This document shows positions 1 to 5,748 of a stretch of DNA of 9,650 bases, piece by piece; within the stretch, counting starts at the first letter, position 1, and every line of letters begins with the position of its first letter. The notes beneath the pieces were generated by a model. It ran no database searches. It saw only the letters and a list, made by a program, of their open reading frames with translations, and was not told the DNA's origin. The stretch covers positions 1 through 9,650 of the forward strand of contig SKNE01000157.1 in NCBI GenBank assembly GCA_007120675.1, written 5' to 3'. This stretch comes from Bacteroidales bacterium (GTDB taxonomy: Bacteria; Bacteroidota; Bacteroidia; Bacteroidales; UBA7960). The position numbers and the translations under genes are program-made.

Positions 1-2
1 AT

Positions 3-74
3 ACCGTTGATCTTTCTTTTCATGACCTGGATGTAAAATCATCAGCCACGCCATCACAGTCGGGCCCACAATAA
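3..74 (+). CDS. possible 3' end of an upstream protein-coding gene
   Basis: The frame beginning at base 3 is open from the window edge to a TAA at 72-74. It would encode 23 C-terminal residues, starting TVDLSFHDLDVK and ending SGPQ. The mix of charged and polar residues is protein-like, but 23 codons are too few to prove coding. The only other frame open from the edge on this strand closes after 11 codons. No family can be recognised. If real, the gene ends about 30 bp before the tandem repeats. The alternative is plain intergenic DNA. Confidence 0.25.
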   Translation, partial: TVDLSFHDLDVKSSATPSQSGPQ

Positions 75-105
75 ATATATGCCATTTTTATGGATATTTT
101 TTACC

Positions 106-189
106 GGATGTGTGAACGTCGGGTTTGGATGTGTGAACGTCGGGTTTGGATGTGTGAACGTTGGGTCTGGATGTGTGAACGTTGGGTGT
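106..189. repeat. tandem repeat, four units of 21 bp
   Basis: Four head-to-tail 21-bp units lie at 106-126, 127-147, 148-168 and 169-189. All begin GGATGTGTGAACGT. Units 1 and 2 are identical. Units 3 and 4 carry a C-to-T change at unit position 15, and they differ from the others and from each other near the end (TTT, TCT, TGT). Because 21 is a multiple of three, every frame across it gives a heptapeptide repeat: CVNVGFG on the plus strand and THPNPTF on the minus strand. Neither looks like a convincing gene, so I treat this as a non-coding minisatellite. It lies about 110 bp upstream of the promoter at 297-327. Confidence 0.9.
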
Positions 190-196
190 GCCAGAC

Positions 197-214
197 CTGC
201 CTGCTGCCAGGCAG
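197..214. repeat. REP-like inverted repeat (hairpin)
   Basis: CTGCCTG (197-203) and CAGGCAG (208-214) are perfect reverse complements around a 4-nt loop. An alternative smaller palindrome, CTGCC-A-GGCAG, occupies 204-214. The hairpin begins 8 bp after the last tandem unit. No T-run follows, so it is not a canonical intrinsic terminator. GC-rich short palindromes of this kind occur as dispersed intergenic elements in bacterial genomes; whether this one is dispersed cannot be seen from one window. Confidence 0.6.
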
Positions 215-296
215 AAATCGACCAGAAACCCTGTATCAATTGGATAAAAATGATGCAGGACACCGGAACGTTTGAAATAACATTTCTAAACAACTA

Positions 297-327
297 TTTG
301 GTTTTCTCGAAAAAATAATTATATTTG
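297..327 (+). promoter_or_regulatory. Bacteroidetes-type promoter for the 440-1201 gene
   Basis: TTTG at 297-300, a 19-bp spacer, then TATATTTG at 320-327 match the Bacteroidetes primary sigma factor consensus (TTTG near -33, TAnnTTTG near -7). Transcription would begin around 332-335 and give an untranslated leader of about 105 nt before the ATG at 440. No other TAnnTTTG on the plus strand was seen between here and the start codon. Confidence 0.65.
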
Positions 328-439
328 TCTTCTATGTAATTGGTTTTTCGGCGAATACACTTATCAATAAATTAAACACGGGTTGTTTTATGATTACCCA
401 CACTTTAGTTTCAACACCAGCGCCCCGGGTGGCTAAACC

Positions 440-1201
440 ATGAAACATTTTCTAATAACAGGTGTACTGTTTCTCAGCTTACTGGCCAGTCAGGCGCAGG
501 ATACCCTTCACATGCGCGACGGCAGGGTTCGTGAAGGCACCATCGTTGAAGTGACCGAACAAAACATAAGGTATATACCAGCAAATCATACGGAAAACAG
601 GATCTTTACTATTCTCCTGGAGGCCGTCGAAAAAATCACTTATGCTGATGGCACGGTACATTACCTGCACCCACCCGAATTGCCCACACACCCGCCTGAA
701 TTGCCATCCACCACAAATGAGGAACTGGCGGATCGATTTGCTGCAGTAAATCATGTATCGTTCAGTCTTATCGGTATTACATACCGCGGAAGCCTTTCTT
801 TAGCTTATGAAAGGCTTTTTAGATCAGGTGATATTGCAGTAAAAATCCCATTTTCAGTTGGTTTTATTGAAAATGACATATACAGCTTTTATGAAGGACA
901 ATCATTGTATCGCAGTGGTTTGGGAATACATTCATACAGAACAAGGAGGGGTCTGTCAAAAACCTTCAGGGGGGGAGAATTATTTGCAGGCTCGTACAAG
1001 TACTTTCCTGATGTGTCAAATAGCAGTATTAAAGCAACGGCAAGGTATTTTGGTGCAAATGTTTATTATGGACTCATGGTGTATCCGGGAAAAAATTTTG
1101 GCATTAGCGGACAACTTGGTATTGGCATGGCAAAGTCTGATCAATTCAAAAGGTATTCATTTATCATGCCATTAGACTTCAACCTGGTTTTCAGGTTCTA
1201 A
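440..1201 (+). CDS. putative outer-membrane beta-barrel protein with signal peptide
   Basis: The product is a 253-residue exported protein. Residues 1-19 form a signal peptide (MKHFLITGVLFLSLLASQA, cleavage before Q20). Residues 21-76 (DTLHMRDGRVREGTI..., ending ITYADGTVHYL) resemble the small N-terminal beta domain common in Bacteroidetes envelope proteins, often written 'DTLYLRDGxxxEGKV'. A Pro-rich linker with two HPPELP[T/S] units (77-90) follows. Residues 105-253 alternate hydrophobic and polar positions, are rich in Gly and Tyr, and end in NLVFRF. A terminal aromatic residue is typical of outer-membrane beta-barrels. The specific role is unknown; porin, structural or receptor functions are all possible. 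The start is chosen for the signal peptide; no strong Shine-Dalgarno is present. The next gene is 108 bp downstream on the same strand and may share the transcript. The barrel assignment rests on pattern, not on a recognised family. Confidence 0.72.
   Translation: MKHFLITGVLFLSLLASQAQDTLHMRDGRVREGTIVEVTEQNIRYIPANHTENRIFTILLEAVEKITYADGTVHYLHPPELPTHPPELPSTTNEELADRFAAVNHVSFSLIGITYRGSLSLAYERLFRSGDIAVKIPFSVGFIENDIYSFYEGQSLYRSGLGIHSYRTRRGLSKTFRGGELFAGSYKYFPDVSNSSIKATARYFGANVYYGLMVYPGKNFGISGQLGIGMAKSDQFKRYSFIMPLDFNLVFRF
668..709 (+). repeat. in-gene 2 x 21-bp duplication encoding HPPELP units
   Basis: Two adjacent 21-bp copies (668-688 and 689-709) encode HPPELPT and HPPELPS. They differ at a few bases, mainly third codon positions, so the duplication is not very recent. 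It lengthens the Pro-rich linker between the N-terminal domain and the putative barrel without breaking the frame. Confidence 0.7.
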
Positions 1202-1309
1202 ATCTAGCTTCTGTCATCTATCCGGCCATATGGACACAAACACAAAGCAAACACTATAAAAGCCAATGTAACGACAGGGATTGACCTTTTAAGGTAAACA
1301 TATAACATC

Positions 1310-2998
1310 ATGAAGCATATGAAATCAAAAGTGCAGTCTGCCATTAACAGTTGGCACCATCTGCATCCGTGCTTAAACGGGCATGGATTCCGGATTATAA
1401 CCATGATGATGCTGTTTGCGTTTCTGAACCTGGTGATCGGCTGCAGTTACAAGGTAAACACCCTTCATGAGTCACAAACCTATTTTCCACACGCAGTTCA
1501 GAATTTTAAGGCGCAGGAAAAGCTTTTTATTGTGCATTTCGGTGATGATGCATGGTGGCTAAGAGACATCACCTTTAACGTCGAAATGACCGAACTGCAT
1601 GGGACACTTGAAATACTGCCGGATAACCGGTATAATTTTTATAACCCTGCTGGAAGCAGAGTCAATCCATTCACAAAAAAAACAAAACATCTGTTGGAAG
1701 AGGTTCACATTCATGCACTGGAATACAGCAAATCAGAGGATTTCAACGTAGTAATTCCTGTCACGTCAATTCAAAGAATGGACGTCTATAAACCTGACAT
1801 CGGAAGAACGATGGTTTATCTTGCACAAGGTTTAGTTATTGTGGTTGGAGCTATCGGCACAGCTTTTCTCATATATGTATTGGCACATTCCTGCCCATTT
1901 ATTTACACTTATGATGGTGAGCGTTTTGCTTTCGCCGGGGAGGTGTTCAGCGGTGCCAAGCAGCCGGGACTTGAAAGGCACGACTACCTCAGGCTGACTG
2001 CACTTCAACCTGCTGATGATGAATACCTGGTCATGGTAAGCAACGAACTCCGGGAGATACAGCGCATAAACCTTATGCAGCTCAAAGTCATTGATCACCC
2101 GGAAGGGGTTGATGTGCTGGCCGACAAACAAGGGCAGTTTTTCAGCATCTCCGAACCGCTGCCACCGCTGGTGGCCAAAACGCTCCAGGGAACCGACATT
2201 ACAGAACTGATCAGTGAAAAAGATGCACAAAAATACCATTTCAATGATGCCGCCAGGACAGATGCTTCAACAGATGGCATCATATTGTCATTCCCAAAAC
2301 CACCCGATGCCGATGAGGCCAAACTGATAATCAGTGCAAAAAACTCCATGTGGCTTGACTATGTGCTGAACAGCTTCCATGAAATGTTTGGCCGCAAGTA
2401 TAAAGCATTCGACAGAAAACAGGGAAGGGCGCACCCTGAAGATATCCGCGAAATGATGATTAACCAGGGTTTCCCGTTGAATGTTTATCTCGAAAAAGAC
2501 GATGAATGGGTACTCGTGGACTTTTTCGAAGTGGCTGGACCAATGGCCATGAAAGACGACATCCTGGCAATAAACCTCGAAGGCGTTGCTAGCGAAATGG
2601 TCAACATTAAACTCGAAACAGGTTTCATGTTCTGGGAAATTGATTATGCGGCCATGGATTTTTCCGTTAACATGCCTCTGGAAATTACAACTGTGATGGC
2701 TTCGGAAGCGCTCGATGAGGCGGGCAATGATGTGCGGGAAGCGATCCGCTGGGATGACGATCTGTATTATGTCCAGCCAGAGGTCGGAAATATGGCCTTG
2801 CTCCGTTTCCCCGTTCCGGAGCTGACCGGCGAAAGCCGTACAATCATCCTGCACAGCAAAGGTTACTATAAAGTGATCAGGGATTACACCGGCATGGCTG
2901 ACAGAAGAACCCTGCGAACCTTCCGTGAACCCGGACGAATGCCGCTGTTTTCCAAAGAGCTGTATGAAGACCTCGTAGAGTCGATCCGGCAACAATAA
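1310..2998 (+). CDS. conserved Bacteroidetes envelope lipoprotein, SCPFIYTYDG-motif family, function unknown
   Basis: The product is 562 residues. A hydrophobic stretch ending in the lipobox VIGC puts the lipidated Cys at residue 45, with R28 in front of the core (29-44). The ATG at 1310 leaves an unusually long n-region, and no better in-frame start was found. Residues 50-165 form a beta-rich domain. Residues 170-193 (MVYLAQGLVIVVGAIGTAFL) are a second hydrophobic, possibly membrane-spanning segment. It runs straight into SCPFIYTYDGERFAFAGE (194-211), followed by GLERHDYLRL, MVSNELREIQ and, near 438-451, FMFWEIDYAAMDFS. I recognise this motif set from uncharacterised Bacteroidetes proteins; no biochemical role is known to me. 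No catalytic motif is evident. The stop lies 11 bp before the radical SAM gene, which argues for one operon. The family call is from memory, not a search. Confidence 0.78.
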   Translation: MKHMKSKVQSAINSWHHLHPCLNGHGFRIITMMMLFAFLNLVIGCSYKVNTLHESQTYFPHAVQNFKAQEKLFIVHFGDDAWWLRDITFNVEMTELHGTLEILPDNRYNFYNPAGSRVNPFTKKTKHLLEEVHIHALEYSKSEDFNVVIPVTSIQRMDVYKPDIGRTMVYLAQGLVIVVGAIGTAFLIYVLAHSCPFIYTYDGERFAFAGEVFSGAKQPGLERHDYLRLTALQPADDEYLVMVSNELREIQRINLMQLKVIDHPEGVDVLADKQGQFFSISEPLPPLVAKTLQGTDITELISEKDAQKYHFNDAARTDASTDGIILSFPKPPDADEAKLIISAKNSMWLDYVLNSFHEMFGRKYKAFDRKQGRAHPEDIREMMINQGFPLNVYLEKDDEWVLVDFFEVAGPMAMKDDILAINLEGVASEMVNIKLETGFMFWEIDYAAMDFSVNMPLEITTVMASEALDEAGNDVREAIRWDDDLYYVQPEVGNMALLRFPVPELTGESRTIILHSKGYYKVIRDYTGMADRRTLRTFREPGRMPLFSKELYEDLVESIRQQ

Positions 2999-3009
2999 AC
3001 CGGCATTCA

Positions 3010-4188
3010 ATGAGCAAAGCATCTGTTTCTGTATCGAAAAGCAAAATCATCCATGGGGTATTGGCGAAGTGGATCAATTTTCGTTTGGTTATAAGCATTT
3101 TACATCTCACAATGATCCATTGCAAGCATCCGCTTAAAGCGATCAAGAATTGGAGAAAAATCACAGAAAGAAGAAAAAAAGTACGGGGTTTTAATAAAAT
3201 CAACCGCTATGTTAAAAGCAACGGCAGGTATTTCTGGGCTGAGCAAATTCCGGGTTTTCCCTCAAAACAGTTTAATGAATTCATTATCGGTGAGCTGGTA
3301 CGATGTAAGCCCGGTGACGGCAGTCATAGTCAATTGACCACCGTTGTTTTTTCCATCACGGGCCGTTGTGGACTAAAGTGCCTGCATTGCTTTGAGTGGA
3401 ACTATCTCAACGATAAGGAACATCTCACCATGGAAGCCTTGCAGGCCATATTGGAAAAGCTCGGGGATACAGGATTGACGCACATTCAGTTTGGTGGCGG
3501 TGAGCCGCTGGCAAGGTTCAACGATTTGCTGACGCTGGTTGAAAAGGCACAATCCAGCATGGATGGCTGGATACTGACATCTGGCTTCGGCTTAACTAAA
3601 GAAAAGGCCATGCGGCTCAGGCGTGCGGGGCTTACAGGGGCAAACATCAGCCTTGACCACTGGCAGCCCGACGCCCACAATGCATTTCGCAACCATCAAA
3701 AATCGTATCACTGGGTGAATCAGGCGGTGAAAAACTGCCTTGAGGCAGGCATTATTGTAAGCCTGGCATTGTGCGCTACCAGGGAGTTTGTGACAAAAGA
3801 CAACCTCAACCGTTATCTTGACCTCGCCAAAAAATGGGGTGTGGGATTTGTCAGGATTCTGGAGCCGCTAAATGCGGGTCGTTTCAAAGACAAAGACATT
3901 AAGCTTGGGAAACCACACTTGGAACTACTCAAAAATGTTTACCTGGCCTCGTATTCGGAGAAAAGATATCGAGACCATCCAATTATTATGTATCCAGGCT
4001 TTACCCAGCGGCAGCTTGGCTGCATGGGTGCCGGAAACCGTTATTTCTACATTGACTCAAAAGGCGACATACACGCCTGCCCGTTCTGCCACGGTGCGGT
4101 TGGAAATGCCATTCACGACAGCCTCGATGATGCAATTGGCAAGCTAAAAGCAAAAGGATGCCATTCGTTCAGCCTAAGCAACATTTGA
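3010..4188 (+). CDS. radical SAM protein with SPASM/twitch-like C-terminal Cys cluster
   Basis: This 392-residue protein carries the radical SAM signature C120-x3-C124-x2-C127 (GRCGLKCLHC), which holds the 4Fe-4S cluster that cleaves S-adenosylmethionine. It also has GGGEPL at 162-167, the SAM-binding 'GGE' motif, and a TIM-barrel-like pattern to about residue 290. The C-terminal part has C338, C357-x2-C360 (ACPFC, preceded by FYIDSKGDIH) and C384, which suggests an auxiliary Fe-S cluster of the SPASM/twitch type seen in peptide- and protein-modifying members. Residues 1-105 are a basic N-terminal extension with GRYFWAEQIPGFPSKQFN (72-89), a segment I recognise from related Bacteroidetes proteins, so the ATG at 3010 is plausible; M35 (3112) is the alternative. 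The substrate is unknown and no short precursor peptide lies beside it. It is probably co-transcribed with the upstream lipoprotein. Confidence 0.9.
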   Translation: MSKASVSVSKSKIIHGVLAKWINFRLVISILHLTMIHCKHPLKAIKNWRKITERRKKVRGFNKINRYVKSNGRYFWAEQIPGFPSKQFNEFIIGELVRCKPGDGSHSQLTTVVFSITGRCGLKCLHCFEWNYLNDKEHLTMEALQAILEKLGDTGLTHIQFGGGEPLARFNDLLTLVEKAQSSMDGWILTSGFGLTKEKAMRLRRAGLTGANISLDHWQPDAHNAFRNHQKSYHWVNQAVKNCLEAGIIVSLALCATREFVTKDNLNRYLDLAKKWGVGFVRILEPLNAGRFKDKDIKLGKPHLELLKNVYLASYSEKRYRDHPIIMYPGFTQRQLGCMGAGNRYFYIDSKGDIHACPFCHGAVGNAIHDSLDDAIGKLKAKGCHSFSLSNI

Positions 4189-4206
4189 GTCACTGGTCGC
4201 CTGGGG

Positions 4207-4262
4207 ATCATATCCTCTTCTCGGATCCGCTCCGGGATGTGATGCGGAGTACCCAAGTACTC
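4207..4262. repeat. two adjacent stem-loops between convergent genes
   Basis: The first stem pairs 4207-4215 with 4235-4243 (nine pairs, one G-U) and continues as 4222-4225 with 4231-4234, with a 6-nt bulge on the 5' side and a 5-nt loop. The second stem is GAGTAC (4247-4252), loop CCAA, GTACTC (4257-4262). They fill much of the gap between the radical SAM stop and the AI-2E stop. No T-run follows on either strand, so a canonical intrinsic terminator is not supported, but a bidirectional transcription end or RNA-stabilising structure is a reasonable guess. A 53-codon ORF (4158-4319) also crosses this stretch. Confidence 0.5.
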
Positions 4263-4315
4263 AGGGAGTCGGACCTGATGATGGACGCCGGGACACTTAG
4301 GGGCATCTGGCCTTA

Positions 4316-5380
4316 TTAAATGCCCTTTCCCCTGTTGTTTCTGCTGAAAAGGAATCCAAAAGGCTGCAATGCCGGGACATAACGGCATATCACGGCGAGC
4401 ATACCAAACAGCGGAACCGCCAGTACCAGTCCCATAATGCCCCAGACAAAATAACCCAGGACCACCGAAAGGATGATGAAGACCGGGTGCACATCCACCT
4501 TATCTCCCAGTACAATGGGCTGAAGTATATAGGTATCGATGATTTGCGCCAGCGCAAAGGTGAGCGTGATCCCGATGAGTGTCCCGGTGCCCCCGTCGCT
4601 AAGCAGGCTCACCGCCATGGCAACCAGGTAGCCGATGAAATTTCCCACCACGGGGATGATGGACAGGGCAGCGGCCAACAGGCTGATGAGGAAGGCGTTT
4701 TCCAGTCCCGAAGCCCACAGCCCGATAAAATAGAGGATGGCCAGAAAGACCATCAACAGCAGTTTTCCGGCCAGGTATTGCCGGCAAATGTCCGAAGCGC
4801 GCACAATGATCTCCCCGATCTTTGCCTGCTCCTCCTCTGGAAAAAATTTCAGGATGAAGTGCTTGAAGCGCTGCCGGTAATGAATGAAAAGAAAGACATA
4901 AACAATCACGATCAGGCACTGGGTGAGGAATCCAAACAGCGACATCATGAGGTTGATCCCTTGTCCGGCCCTCCCTTCAGCCAGTGTCAGGAGTCCCAGG
5001 TCGAGTCGATAGCCCGACACCTGCTCTTCATCCAGCGGGGTGCGTTCCACCAGGTAGGCGCTGAGTTCCTCTAATTTTCCATCCATCCGGTAGCGAATCT
5101 CCTCCCAGTCGCCCGTAAAGCCCTTTACCTGGTAAAAAACAACCAGTACAAATGTCACCGATACAACCAGCACAAGCAGTGTGGAAGTGCTCGTGGCCAG
5201 GACTCTGCGCATGCCCATCCGTTCCAGTCTGCGGGTCAGGGGGGTCATCAGCAAAGCAAGGAAAACAGCCAGGAGCAAAGGAGCCAGGAAGGCCTTGGCC
5301 TTCATCAGTCCATAAAAGAAAAAGAAAACGGCCACCGGCGCCACAGCTACCTGGAGAAACAAGCTGGCCCGTTTAGACAT
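4316..5380 (-). CDS. AI-2E family transporter (PerM/YdiK type membrane protein)
   Basis: This is a 354-residue inner-membrane protein of the AI-2E exporter/PerM family (formerly UPF0118). Family signs are: two hydrophobic segments near the N-terminus (about 8-25 and 30-48) and a third at 62-84; a soluble region at about 88-145; QYLAGKLLLM...GL (201-226); IIPVVGNFIG (241-250); and the conserved block QPIVLGDKVDVHP (287-299) leading to GYFVWGIMGLVLAVPL (309-324). Length is normal for the family. Members have been linked to autoinducer-2 export and, in others, to Na+/H+ antiport; which applies here cannot be told. The ATG at 5380 gives MSKRASLFLQ with the usual N-terminus. No Bacteroidetes-type promoter was found immediately upstream on the minus strand. 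The gene converges on the radical SAM gene and is divergent from the giant secreted protein gene. Confidence 0.93.
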   Translation of the reverse strand: MSKRASLFLQVAVAPVAVFFFFYGLMKAKAFLAPLLLAVFLALLMTPLTRRLERMGMRRVLATSTSTLLVLVVSVTFVLVVFYQVKGFTGDWEEIRYRMDGKLEELSAYLVERTPLDEEQVSGYRLDLGLLTLAEGRAGQGINLMMSLFGFLTQCLIVIVYVFLFIHYRQRFKHFILKFFPEEEQAKIGEIIVRASDICRQYLAGKLLLMVFLAILYFIGLWASGLENAFLISLLAAALSIIPVVGNFIGYLVAMAVSLLSDGGTGTLIGITLTFALAQIIDTYILQPIVLGDKVDVHPVFIILSVVLGYFVWGIMGLVLAVPLFGMLAVICRYVPALQPFGFLFSRNNRGKGI

Positions 5381-5415
5381 GAGCGATGTTTTTGGTGAGG
5401 TGACAATATGCCAAA

Positions 5416-5458
5416 GCGCTGAATCAGCGCCTAAAGGTAGGGTTTTTCCGGGAAACCC
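5416..5458. repeat. two palindromes upstream of the AI-2E gene
   Basis: GCGCTGA (5416-5422) and TCAGCGC (5424-5430) form a near-perfect palindrome around a single A. Ten bases on, GGGTTT (5440-5445) and AAACCC (5453-5458) form a second inverted repeat, with an internal TTTCC-G-GGAAA. They lie 36-78 bp upstream of the minus-strand ATG at 5380, inside the divergent intergenic region where no gene ends. A repressor-type operator or a 5'-UTR hairpin for the AI-2E gene would both fit; nothing identifies a binding protein. Confidence 0.5.
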
Positions 5459-5546
5459 GTCACATAATTCACCGCGGATAAAACATATTGAAAGAAGTTA
5501 ATTACAAACACTTAAACCATTACCGTGGTCAAAGTCCGTATATTTT

Positions 5547-5578
5547 TTTGTAAAACGGAGATTTTTTCCCTAACTTTG
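5547..5578 (+). promoter_or_regulatory. Bacteroidetes-type promoter for the giant secreted protein gene
   Basis: TTTG at 5547-5550, a 20-bp spacer, then TAACTTTG at 5571-5578 fit the TTTG/TAnnTTTG consensus of Bacteroidetes housekeeping promoters. The predicted start point is near 5583-5586, which leaves about 165 nt of leader before the ATG at 5749. No competing TAnnTTTG was seen nearer to the start codon. Confidence 0.65.
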
Positions 5579-5748
5579 GGCCTCGAAATTCTAATTCCGA
5601 CTCCGGAACCCTTTCATTTCCGGGCTTCCTTAAAAACGCTTATGCGCCCTGGCTTCGCATCATTTCTGTTATTCCGAGCCCTTTACCAGGGATGGAAGTT
5701 CTTGTTTAGAAATTTTATTTTCTTTTTATAAACCCAAACCATTTCTCT
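5579..5748 (+). other. 5' leader of the giant gene with possible secondary structure
   Basis: This stretch between the predicted promoter and the start codon holds no convincing gene. It contains CCGGAA (5603-5608) with TTCCGG (5618-5623), ATGCG (5642-5646) with CGCAT (5656-5660), and a longer-range CCCTGG (5647-5652) with CCAGGG (5686-5691). The last 35 bases are A/T-rich and should be single-stranded, which suits Bacteroidetes initiation without a Shine-Dalgarno. No known riboswitch class is recognised. Confidence 0.35.

Noticed and set aside
54..318. Small ORFs on both strands across the 21-bp tandem repeat (79, 79 and 61 codons)
   Set aside because: A 21-bp repeat keeps every frame open by itself. 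The flanking residues show no signal peptide or recognisable family, and the plus-strand ORF runs through the promoter at 297-327.
1226..1233. CCATATGG palindrome in the gap between the barrel and lipoprotein genes
   Set aside because: An 8-bp palindrome is easily found by chance and has no supporting context.
1281..1306. TTGACC and TATAAC as an E. coli-type promoter before the lipoprotein gene
   Set aside because: The spacer is only 14 bp, and this organism appears to use the TTTG/TAnnTTTG pattern, which is absent here.
2288..3022. 244-codon minus-strand ORF
   Set aside because: It lies entirely antisense to the 3' part of the lipoprotein gene, whose family motifs are clear. It shows no domain or signal peptide of its own.
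4301..4325. GGGCAT (4301-4306) and ATGCCC (4320-4325) as a terminator for the AI-2E gene
   Set aside because: The arms overlap the last codons and stop, the loop is 13 nt and no T-run follows on the minus strand.
4487..5074. 195-codon plus-strand ORF
   Set aside because: It is antisense to the AI-2E gene and rich in Gln and His, as expected from reading reversed membrane-protein codons. The AI-2E motifs on the other strand are decisive.
5525..5731. 68-codon plus-strand ORF in the leader region (GTG start)
   Set aside because: Its start lies upstream of the predicted promoter at 5547-5578, so it would not be carried whole on that transcript. No family is recognised.
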